DNA from: DASPJR01 sp035628505 | GTDB lineage: Bacteria; Planctomycetota; SZUA-567; H5-PLA8 | Assembly (NCBI GenBank): GCA_035628505.1 | Contig: DASPJR010000111.1 | Coordinates: forward strand, 1-30,793 | DNA: 30,793 nt | Direction of reading: 5' to 3' | Shown here: positions 24,009-30,793 of the stretch, one piece after another | Position numbering within the stretch: position 1 is the first letter of the stretch | Layout: every line of letters begins with the position of its first letter | Made by a program: the position numbers and the translations under genes | The notes under the pieces: model-generated | Seen by the model: only the letters and a program-made list of their open reading frames with translations | Database searches by the model: none | Told to the model about the DNA's origin: nothing

Positions 24009-25439
24009 ATGGAACCAACCGAACTTGCAGTCATTGGCGCCGGGCCGGGCGGATACGTTGCGGCGCTGCGTGCAGCCCAACTGGGACTCAAAGTTGTTCT
24101 CATCGAGCGCGACAAAACTGGTGGCACATGCCTGCACCGTGGCTGCATTCCATCGAAGGCGCTGATCCACGGCGCGCGCGTGTTCCAGACTGTGCAGAAG
24201 GCTGCTGAGTTCGGCATTGAACTTTCCGGCGCTCCGGGGCTTAACTACGGCGTGCTCGCCGCGCGCAAAGACAAGACTGTTTCGCAGCTCGAGAAGGGCG
24301 TTGAGTTCCTGCTGCAGAAGCGCGGCGTATCGGTGATCAAGGGCGACGCGGCGTTTCACGACAGCCGTTCGCTGAAAATTACAGCGCCGGACGGCTCGCA
24401 GCAGACACTCGGATTCGGCTACTGCATCATTGCGACCGGCGGCGTTCCGACTCAGCTGCCCGGCTATCCGCTGGACGGAAAAGTCTTCGTGACCTCGAAC
24501 GAGGTTCTGCAGTGGACGGCGCTGCCGAAGAGCATCGTTATCATCGGCGCCGGCGTGATCGGCTGCGAGTTTGCCAGCCTCTTTGCGCGGGTCGGTGTCT
24601 CTGTGCGAGTCATCGAAATGATGCCGCAGGTGCTGCCCGGATTCGATGGCGACGTCAGCCGCGAGATTGGCCGCGCGCTCAAGAAGCAGGGCGTCGACGT
24701 ACTGCTCGAGACGAAGATCGAATCGGCAGCAGTCGTTGATGGCCGCGCGCAGCTGATGCTCGCTGGGATCGCCGGCGTCCCGCCGGCCTCCGGTTCAGAA
24801 AAGATCGACGCCGATGTCTGCATCATTGCCGTCGGCCGCAAGCCTGAGACGAGCGGCCTTAAGATCGAGTGTGCCGGCCTGGCGGCGAATGCGAAAGGCG
24901 CCATCGACGTTGATGAGCACTGCCGCACGAAAGCGCCGGGTATTTACGCGATCGGCGATGTCACCGGCGTCGCGCCGCTCGCACACGTTGCCAGCCACAT
25001 GGGCATCGTGGCTGCCGAGCAGATCGCCGGAGGGGCACGCGGGGGGCGGAACCTGACGTTCGACAAGTCACTCGCGCCGTGGGCGGTCTTCACCGAGCCG
25101 GAAGTGGCGAGCATAGGCTTAAGCGAAGAGAAGGCGCGCGAAAGCGGGCGCGAGATCAAAGCTGGAAAGTTCTCGTTCCGCGCGCTCGGGCGGGCGCAGG
25201 CGACAGGGGAATACGAAGGCTTTGTGAAAATCATTTCAGACGCAAAGAGCGGCGCCCTGATCGGCTTCCACGCGGTCGGCAGTGAAGCGACAAACCTGCT
25301 GGGCGAAGCGGCGCTGGCATGGACGAGTGAGGCCCGCGTCGAAGAGCTCGCCGAAACTATCCACGCGCATCCGACCTTCCCCGAAGCAGTCGGCGAAGCG
25401 GCGCTAGCCGCGCTGGGGCGGGGGATCCACTCCCTATAA
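24009..25439 (+). CDS. lpdA: Dihydrolipoyl dehydrogenase
   Basis: The protein has 476 aa. It is the E3 flavoenzyme that reoxidises dihydrolipoamide with NAD+ in pyruvate/2-oxoacid dehydrogenase or glycine cleavage complexes. FAD motif VIGAGPGGYVAA (8-19), redox disulfide Cys41/Cys46 in GGTCLHRGC, NAD motif IIGAGVIGCEFASLF (about 178-192), second FAD motif IYAIGDV (about 314-320), and the active-site His454/Glu459 in HPTFPE are all intact. An insert at about residues 251-263 (GIAGVPPASGSE) arises from a palindromic repeat. Ribosome site GAGGGGG 4 nt before the ATG. No E1 or E2 gene is near. It is followed after 13 bp by an anion transporter gene, presumably co-transcribed. Confidence 0.95.
   Translation: MEPTELAVIGAGPGGYVAALRAAQLGLKVVLIERDKTGGTCLHRGCIPSKALIHGARVFQTVQKAAEFGIELSGAPGLNYGVLAARKDKTVSQLEKGVEFLLQKRGVSVIKGDAAFHDSRSLKITAPDGSQQTLGFGYCIIATGGVPTQLPGYPLDGKVFVTSNEVLQWTALPKSIVIIGAGVIGCEFASLFARVGVSVRVIEMMPQVLPGFDGDVSREIGRALKKQGVDVLLETKIESAAVVDGRAQLMLAGIAGVPPASGSEKIDADVCIIAVGRKPETSGLKIECAGLAANAKGAIDVDEHCRTKAPGIYAIGDVTGVAPLAHVASHMGIVAAEQIAGGARGGRNLTFDKSLAPWAVFTEPEVASIGLSEEKARESGREIKAGKFSFRALGRAQATGEYEGFVKIISDAKSGALIGFHAVGSEATNLLGEAALAWTSEARVEELAETIHAHPTFPEAVGEAALAALGRGIHSL
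24762..24793. repeat. Palindromic repeat unit inside lpdA, translated in frame
   Basis: GCCGGCG-TCC-CGCCGGC (24771-24787) forms a perfect 7-bp stem within GCTGGGATC...CTCCGG. On the minus strand it would encode AGGTPAIP, a peptide string I associate with a dispersed repeat of such genomes. It adds about 12 residues between two conserved blocks. Confidence 0.55.
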
Positions 25440-25452
25440 TAAAGGAGGCCGG

Positions 25453-26826
25453 GTGCAGGAGGGAGAAGCGGCAGAGCGGCAGGCCGATTTAAAAAAAAGC
25501 CGGTGGCGCGCAGGGATTGTGCTGTTTGCGGCAGGTGCGGCGGTGCTTCCATTGCTGCTCGCAACGGACCCCGTCCAGGGGCGCGTTCTGGCAATTTGCG
25601 CGGGCACGCTGATTTTGTGGCTGGCCGAGCCGATTCCGCTTTATGCGACGACGCTGGTGCTGTGGACGGCGATCGTCACACTGCTTGCGCCGCTGGGCAA
25701 AGAGTTCTCCCCCGCAAGCGTGCTGCGCTGGGCCGCGGATCCGATCCTGGCGCTGTTTTTTGGCGGTTTTGTGCTGGGCGTCGCGGGCGAGAAGTACGGC
25801 ATCGATAAGTTCATCGCCAGCCGCATGGTTCTTTTCGCACGAGGCAGCCGGATGCTGCTGTTCGCGAATGTGATGCTGGGGACGGCGGTGCTGTCGATGT
25901 GGATGTCTAACATCGCCGCCGTCGTGATGATCCTTGCGGCGCTTATGCCCATCCTGAAAACGATGCCGCCGGGCGACGCGTACCGTTCGGCGCTGCTGCT
26001 GGGCGTCGCGTTTGCAGCAAACCTGGGGGGAATGGCAACGCCGATCGGCACGGGACCGAATGGGATCGCCATCGGCGCGATTTCGCATGTGCGCCAGATC
26101 ACATTTTTGCACTGGATGAGCTTCGCCCTGCCGCTCACGCTCGGCATGCTGCTGGCGGCGTTCCTATACCTGGCGCTGCGTTACCGTGTTGGCGGCAGGC
26201 TGGAGCTTGAAAACATTGAGACGCCGTCGCTGGACACCTCCGGGAAAACCGTTGTCGCCCTGTTCTCATTGGCGGTGCTTGGCTGGCTGACCGAGCCGAT
26301 CCATAATATTCCCGCTGCAATTCTTTCGACAGGTGTAAGCGCGCTGCTCTTCGGCATTGGTCTGCTGGACAAGGATGATCTCGGCCGAATTGATTGGGGA
26401 ACGTTGCTGCTGATCGCCGGCGGCCTGACGTTTGGACAATTGCTGCAGACATCCAGACTCGCTGAGCAGACAGCCGCAGCACTGAATCTGGCGGCACTTG
26501 ATCCTACGCTTGTGCTGCTGATCTTTGTTGTAGCCGCGGCATTTCTGGCCGCTGTGGCAAGCAACACCGCCGCTGCGATCCTGTTCATTCAGCTCGGCAC
26601 GGCGGCCGTTCCAGCCGAGTGGTTCACTGTCGCGACAGTGATTATCGCGCTGGGCACTTCGATGGGAATGCCGTTCGTCATCAGCACGCCGCCGAACGCA
26701 ATGGTTTACGGCAAAGGCGGCTTGCGCAGCACGGAACTGCTCGTGCCCGGAATGCTGCTGATGGTGCTGGGTTGCGCGATCCTGGTCTTCACCGGACCGC
26801 CAGTGCTGCGCTGGTTTGGAATCTAG
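25453..26826 (+). CDS. SLC13/DASS family anion:sodium symporter
   Basis: The protein has 457 aa with about eleven hydrophobic segments. The DASS signatures are present: MSNIAAVVMI (about 151-160), in the first SNT-type substrate/Na+ hairpin, and STPPNAMVYGKG (about 411-422), close to the family C-terminal consensus; a second SNTAAA lies at about 372-377. Members import di- and tricarboxylates, sulfate or phosphate with sodium. The start is GTG at 25453 with a strong AAAGGAGG site 4 nt upstream, 13 bp after the lpdA stop. Pairing with lpdA points to a C4-dicarboxylate substrate, but sulfate is not excluded. Confidence 0.9.
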   Translation: MQEGEAAERQADLKKSRWRAGIVLFAAGAAVLPLLLATDPVQGRVLAICAGTLILWLAEPIPLYATTLVLWTAIVTLLAPLGKEFSPASVLRWAADPILALFFGGFVLGVAGEKYGIDKFIASRMVLFARGSRMLLFANVMLGTAVLSMWMSNIAAVVMILAALMPILKTMPPGDAYRSALLLGVAFAANLGGMATPIGTGPNGIAIGAISHVRQITFLHWMSFALPLTLGMLLAAFLYLALRYRVGGRLELENIETPSLDTSGKTVVALFSLAVLGWLTEPIHNIPAAILSTGVSALLFGIGLLDKDDLGRIDWGTLLLIAGGLTFGQLLQTSRLAEQTAAALNLAALDPTLVLLIFVVAAAFLAAVASNTAAAILFIQLGTAAVPAEWFTVATVIIALGTSMGMPFVISTPPNAMVYGKGGLRSTELLVPGMLLMVLGCAILVFTGPPVLRWFGI

Positions 26827-26842
26827 TAGCCTGCAGCAGTGG

Positions 26843-26871
26843 TTCGATTTTTTACGTTCCTCTGTTACACT
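26843..26871 (+). promoter_or_regulatory. Possible galT promoter
   Basis: TTCGAT (26843-26848), a 17-bp spacer, and TACACT (26866-26871). The -35 box is poor, so this is tentative. Confidence 0.35.
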
Positions 26872-26917
26872 GCAACGTCACAGAGTACGACCTCGCGACT
26901 GGAGATTTCTGCCCAGC

Positions 26918-27919
26918 ATGCCGTCCGAACTTCGCAAAGATCCGCTCTCACAACGCTGGGTGATTATCGCAGCCGACCGCGCCAAGCGGCCGGGTGATTT
27001 TGAGATCGATGAGGCGCCGGCCAAGCCTGAGTTCGATCCGTTTCTGCCCGGCAACGAAGACAAGACGCCGCCGGAGATCGCCGCCTACCGCAAGCACGGA
27101 ACGGCGCCCAACCAGCCCGGCTGGCGCGTGCGCGTGATACCCAACCGGTTCCCGGCGCTGCAGATCGAAGGCGCGCTCAACAAGAAGGGCGAGGGCATCT
27201 ACGACCGCATGCAGGGAGTAGGCGCGCATGAAGTGATCATCGACGCGCCGCAGTGCGTGCGCAGCATCAGCGAACTGAGCGACGCGCAGGTTCAGGAGAT
27301 GCTGTGGATGTACCGCGACCGGCTGGTCGACTTAAGCCGCGACAAGCGCCTGAAGTACGGCATGATTTACAAGAACGTGGGCGAGGCTGCCGGCGCGTCG
27401 CTTTACCACACGCACAGCCAGCTGATCGTCACGCCGATCATCCCGCGCACGCTGACACAGAAGCTCGAAGCCTGCGAAGAGTTTTACGATTACCGCGGAC
27501 GCTGCCTGATCTGCGACATGGTAGCGCAGGAGGCTGAAACGAAGTCGCGCGTGGTCACCGACACGGGTCTTTTCTTAAGCTTTCAGCCGTACGCGCCGCG
27601 CACGCCGTTTGAAACCTGGATCGTGCCGAAGAATCACGAATCGCGCTATGAAGACATCGGTCCCCAGGGCTGTGAAGAACTCGGCGCGCTGCTGCGTCGA
27701 ACCATTGAGCGGCTTGAAAAGGGCCTGGGTCCGGTCGCCTACAATTACATGTTCTTCACGTCGCCCTTCGATGCGCACGGACAGCCGCACTTCCACTGGC
27801 ACATCGAAATCATCCCGCGCATCACGCGTCTGGCGGGATTCGAATGGGGCACTGGTTTTTACATCAATCCCGTGCCGCCGGAGGATGCGGCGGAGTTTCT
27901 GCGGGGAATAAAACTGTAA
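26918..27919 (+). CDS. galT: Galactose-1-phosphate uridylyltransferase
   Basis: The protein has 333 aa. It moves UMP between UDP-glucose and galactose-1-phosphate (Leloir pathway); some homologues act on other hexose- or adenylyl-phosphates. It opens with the family motif LRKDPLSQRWVIIA. The active site HTHSQ is at residues 164-168, with His166 as the UMP-carrying nucleophile, the same number as in E. coli. HFHWHIEIIPR near the C-terminus holds further metal ligands, and CLIC may bind zinc. ATG 26918 is chosen because the conserved sequence starts just after it; GGAG lies about 13 nt upstream. No galK or galE is adjacent; glgA follows. Confidence 0.9.
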   Translation: MPSELRKDPLSQRWVIIAADRAKRPGDFEIDEAPAKPEFDPFLPGNEDKTPPEIAAYRKHGTAPNQPGWRVRVIPNRFPALQIEGALNKKGEGIYDRMQGVGAHEVIIDAPQCVRSISELSDAQVQEMLWMYRDRLVDLSRDKRLKYGMIYKNVGEAAGASLYHTHSQLIVTPIIPRTLTQKLEACEEFYDYRGRCLICDMVAQEAETKSRVVTDTGLFLSFQPYAPRTPFETWIVPKNHESRYEDIGPQGCEELGALLRRTIERLEKGLGPVAYNYMFFTSPFDAHGQPHFHWHIEIIPRITRLAGFEWGTGFYINPVPPEDAAEFLRGIKL

Positions 27920-27923
27920 ACTC

Positions 27924-28008
27924 CTTCAACACGGAGGCACGGAGGACACGGAGAGCGCGGAGCTGATTTTGGTTAGTGTGTTCCGCTATGTCTCCGTTAA
28001 CACCGTGG
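27924..28008. repeat. CACGGAGGCACGGAGGACAC inverted repeat
   Basis: Left arm 27924-27962 and a decayed right arm 27978-28008 (TCTCCGTTAACACCGTGG) lie between galT and glgA. Confidence 0.65.
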
Positions 28009-28051
28009 TAAACTCGAGTTCAGGAAATTGAGGACTGGAAGATAACGCCGC

Positions 28052-29509
28052 ATGAACATCGCATTTGTCGCATCTGAAGTCGTGCCGTATTCAAAAACCG
28101 GAGGTCTTGCCGACGTAGCGGGCGCGCTGCCGGCGGAGATCGAGGCGCTCGGACACAAAGTTACCGTCTACACGCCGTACTATCGCTCGACGAAGAAGGT
28201 CGATCCCAAGGCGCGCGTCGTTGCGGAAGGAAGTGTTCCCGTCGGCGCGAGCTCGGTGCCGTGGACGCTGCATCAGTCGTCGGCGCCGAAAAGCGGCGTG
28301 AAGACGTACTTCATCGGCTGCGATGCGTTTTTTGACCGGGATGGTCTATACGGAACAGCCCAGGGCGACTACGAAGACAGCTGCAGCCGTTTTGTGCTCT
28401 TCTGCCGCGCTACACTGGCGGCGGCACAGGCGCTGGGCGAGCGTGTAAATATTTGGCACTGTCATGATTGGCAAACCGCTTTGATACCTGTGTACCTCAA
28501 ACACACGTTCAAAGGTCACCCCTTCCACGCTGGTGCTGCCACAGTGTTTACAATTCATAATCTCGCTTATCAGGGACTTTTCTGGCATTGGGATTGGCCT
28601 TTGCTAAACCTCCCGTGGCAACACTTCAATTGGAAAGAAATGGAATTCCACGGCAAGATGAATTTGCTCAAAGGAGCGCTTGTCCACTCCGATATGCTGG
28701 CCACGGTGTCCCCAACTTACGCACAGGAAATCCAGACGGCTGAGTTCGGCTGCGGACTGGAAGGCGTGCTGTCTGACCGGAAGCGAGACCTGGTCGGCAT
28801 TGTCAACGGCATCGACACGCGCACGTGGAATCCTTCGAGCGATGCGCTGCTTCCGGCGGTGTACAACATCGAAAACCTGGATGGCAAGAAGACCTGCAAG
28901 GAAGTGCTGCGCAAGAAACTGAATCTGCCCAACGACAGCACGGCTGTGGTCGGCATGATCGGGCGGCTTTTCGAGCAGAAAGGCTTCGACCTGGTCGCGC
29001 AGAGCATCGAAGAATTGCTGCGTCGCGACATTCAGCTCGTGATTCTCGGCACCGGCCGGGAGGAATACCACAAGCTGCTGCAGCGCGTGCAGCAGGCTAA
29101 CCCGCAGAAAGTCGCCGTCGCGTTTGCGTTCGACAACGCGCTGGCGCACCTGATCGAAGCCGGAAGCGATATCTTCCTGATGCCCAGCCGCTACGAGCCG
29201 TGCGGATTAAACCAGCTCTATTCTCTCGCCTACGGCACGCCGCCGGTGGTTCGCAAGGTCGGCGGCCTGGCCGATACGATCACCGACACGACCTCGCAGT
29301 CGCTCGCGAACGGCACCGCTACCGGTTTCCAGTTCCGCGAATACTCCGCGGCGGCGATGATTGACTGTCTCGACCGCGCTCTGCGCGTGTTTAAGACCGA
29401 GCCGGAAAAATGGCGCCAGATTCAACAGAACGGAATGCGGCAGGACTGGTCCTGGCGCAAGAGTGCTGAAAAGTATGTGGAATTGTACAAGAGAGTGAAC
29501 AACGCGTAG
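28052..29509 (+). CDS. glgA: Glycogen (starch) synthase, GT5
   Basis: The protein has 485 aa, the normal length. It adds glucose from ADP- or UDP-glucose to the growing alpha-1,4-glucan. The ADP-glucose-binding Lys15 is in SKTGGLADV; HCHDWQ and FTIHNLAYQG follow in the N-terminal domain, with NGIDTRTWNP at the hinge, and the C-terminal SRYEPCGLNQLYSLAYGTPP holds the nucleotide-sugar Glu. The segment 28441-28680 (about residues 131-210) is about 46% GC, whereas the sequence on either side is 63-70%. The start is ATG 28052 with a weak purine site (GGAAGA). It lies between galT and a GH57 enzyme, a glycogen-metabolism set. Confidence 0.95.
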   Translation: MNIAFVASEVVPYSKTGGLADVAGALPAEIEALGHKVTVYTPYYRSTKKVDPKARVVAEGSVPVGASSVPWTLHQSSAPKSGVKTYFIGCDAFFDRDGLYGTAQGDYEDSCSRFVLFCRATLAAAQALGERVNIWHCHDWQTALIPVYLKHTFKGHPFHAGAATVFTIHNLAYQGLFWHWDWPLLNLPWQHFNWKEMEFHGKMNLLKGALVHSDMLATVSPTYAQEIQTAEFGCGLEGVLSDRKRDLVGIVNGIDTRTWNPSSDALLPAVYNIENLDGKKTCKEVLRKKLNLPNDSTAVVGMIGRLFEQKGFDLVAQSIEELLRRDIQLVILGTGREEYHKLLQRVQQANPQKVAVAFAFDNALAHLIEAGSDIFLMPSRYEPCGLNQLYSLAYGTPPVVRKVGGLADTITDTTSQSLANGTATGFQFREYSAAAMIDCLDRALRVFKTEPEKWRQIQQNGMRQDWSWRKSAEKYVELYKRVNNA

Positions 29510-29511
29510 CT

Positions 29512-29581
29512 GATGCATAATGCATGATGCATAAAACGGCGTCGGCAACGCGAGCTGTTTATGCATCATGCATTATGTATC
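29512..29581. repeat. ATGCATAATGCATGATGCATAAA inverted repeat (possible terminator)
   Basis: Left arm 29512-29535 and right arm 29558-29581 are near-perfect complements with a 22-nt loop, immediately after the glgA stop. The family also occurs at 11907-11930. Confidence 0.7.
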
Positions 29582-29618
29582 AGAACCGTATCCACCTAAC
29601 AAAAGGAACACCTCCCCC

Positions 29619-30793
29619 ATGCCTGGCCGAATCCGCTTTGTCTGCCTGCTTCATTCGCATCAGCCGGTTGGAAATTTCGATCATGTTATCGAAGAAGCCT
29701 ACGTAAAAAGCTACCTGCCGTACGTCGAAGTGTTCGAGCAGTTTCCGATGGTGCCGCTGACGAACCATTATTCGGGCTGCCTGCTTGAATGGCTCAATCA
29801 GCATCATCCTGAGTACCTGGACCGCCTGGCGAAGAACAGCACGGGCGAAGATACCTCGCGCAAGAAGTGGGAGATGATCGGCGGCGGCTTCTACGAACCG
29901 ATCATGACCATGCTGCCCTCGCGCGACCGCATTGGCCAGATTAAGCGTATGGCCGACTTCATCGAAAAGCGTTTCGGCACGCGGCCGCGCAGCCTGTGGC
30001 TGCCGGAGCGCGTGTGGGAACCAGGCCTCGTGCGCGATCTGGCCGACGCCGGCGTCGAATATCTGACGCTTGACGATTCGCACTTCCGCGCCGCGGGCCT
30101 TGAAGATTACCAGCTCGTCGGCAGCTTCGTCACCGAAGACCAGGGGCGCGTGCTGCGCGTCTATCCGGCGAGCGAAAAGCTGCGTTACATCATTCCCTAC
30201 GCCCCCGTGCATGAAGTGATCGACTGGATGCGCTCGCAGATCCCGGCCGACGGCGAACGCGTCATCTGCTATGCCGACGACGGCGAGAAGTTCGGCGTCT
30301 GGCCGCGCACGTTCGAGCACGTCTACCGCGACGGCTGGCTGCGCAATTTCCTCGGCGCGCTGGCGCACGCGCAGCACGAAGGCTGGCTGGTCTGCTCAAC
30401 GCTTTCCGAGGCTTACGATGAAGTCGATTCGGTCGGCCAGGTCTGCATTCCAGAAAACAGCTACCGCGAAATGACCGAGTGGGCGCTGCCATCGAAGCGC
30501 CTCGCCGCCTACGAAAAAGCGAAGCACGAAGTCGAGCACGACGCGACGCTGAAAGATGATCCGCGAATAAAGAACTTGATGAGCCTCATAAAAGGCGGCA
30601 ACTGGCGCTCCTTTAAGATCAAGTATCCCGAAGGCGGACGCATTTACGCGAAGATGATGGAAGTGAGCGCTAAAGTCGATGCGCTGTCGCCTAAAACAAA
30701 GCTCGCCGAAAAAGCGCATACGCACCTCTATCGCGGGCAATGCAACTGCCCCTACTGGCACGGCGTCTTTGGTGGAATGTACCTGCCGCATCT
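29619..30793 (+). CDS. GH57 4-alpha-glucanotransferase/alpha-amylase, N-terminal part
   Basis: The first 391 codons are present; the gene continues past the right edge. All five family regions expected here are seen: HSHQPVGN (12-19), GGGFYEPI, WLPERVWEPG (127-136) with the nucleophile Glu130, YADDGEKFGVWP with the acid/base Asp at 220/221, and EMTEWALP. GH57 enzymes of this class transfer or hydrolyse alpha-1,4-glucans. There is no signal peptide, so it is probably cytoplasmic and works with glgA on glycogen or maltodextrins. Ribosome site AAGGA 11 nt before the ATG. The split between glucanotransferase, amylase and the related DUF1925/1926-bearing forms depends on the missing part. Confidence 0.92.
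   Translation, partial: MPGRIRFVCLLHSHQPVGNFDHVIEEAYVKSYLPYVEVFEQFPMVPLTNHYSGCLLEWLNQHHPEYLDRLAKNSTGEDTSRKKWEMIGGGFYEPIMTMLPSRDRIGQIKRMADFIEKRFGTRPRSLWLPERVWEPGLVRDLADAGVEYLTLDDSHFRAAGLEDYQLVGSFVTEDQGRVLRVYPASEKLRYIIPYAPVHEVIDWMRSQIPADGERVICYADDGEKFGVWPRTFEHVYRDGWLRNFLGALAHAQHEGWLVCSTLSEAYDEVDSVGQVCIPENSYREMTEWALPSKRLAAYEKAKHEVEHDATLKDDPRIKNLMSLIKGGNWRSFKIKYPEGGRIYAKMMEVSAKVDALSPKTKLAEKAHTHLYRGQCNCPYWHGVFGGMYLPH

Noticed and set aside
23067..24359. 430-codon antisense frame over the DUF3857 gene end and lpdA start
   Set aside because: It crosses the BIME-like repeat and two well-supported genes on the other strand.

Overview
The window looks like a chromosomal segment of an uncultivated, GC-rich (roughly 60%) Gram-negative bacterium, most likely from the PVC group (Planctomycetota or a relative). 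The clues are a Ser/Thr kinase fused to an FGE-sulfatase-like domain, a Tat-exported Gfo/Idh/MocA oxidoreductase, an outer-membrane porin, a tandem PTPS/QueD protein, a DUF3857 protein, and abundant imperfect intergenic inverted repeats. This assignment is inference, because no rRNA or marker gene is present.

Layout. 1-5 kb: the 5' end of a radical SAM/SPASM gene (minus strand); a lower-GC pair made of a nucleotidyltransferase-fold protein and a small membrane protein; then, on the minus strand, an unrecognised 306-aa protein and the kinase/FGE-like membrane protein. 5-8 kb: a single-gene porin unit with its own promoter and a strong terminator, and the tandem PTPS gene. 8-9 kb: a Y1 (REP-associated) transposase between mirror-image palindromes, the whole block sitting between the arms of another repeat. 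9-12 kb: an M20 peptidase and the Tat-exported oxidoreductase. 12-17 kb: a sulfur island with an Rrf2 regulator, cysK, and a three-gene SsuABC/TauABC-type ABC importer. 17-24 kb: a LuxR-type regulator, panD, lgt and a 1325-aa DUF3857/TPR secreted protein. 24-31 kb: lpdA with a DASS anion transporter, then galT, glgA and a GH57 glucanotransferase that runs off the end (glycogen/galactose metabolism).

The most interesting candidate is the sulfur island. The Rrf2 protein has no cysteine, so it cannot be a Cys-ligated Fe-S sensor, and it ends in Asp-Tyr-Ser-Ile, resembling the serine acetyltransferase tails that dock in the CysK active site. cysK is the next gene. The same bipartite element (TAAAYCCTA, 9 nt, TAGGGAAT, 3 nt, start codon) lies before both rrf2 and the substrate-binding gene of the importer. 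This suggests a CymR/CysK-like cysteine-sensing switch, known in Firmicutes, here in a Gram-negative bacterium and with its own operator.

Other points of note are a sharply bounded AT-richer patch inside glgA, a palindromic repeat translated in frame inside lpdA, loss of the catalytic Cys in three enzyme-like domains (first PTPS domain, FGE-like domain, transglutaminase-like domain), and at least six families of dispersed intergenic repeats.
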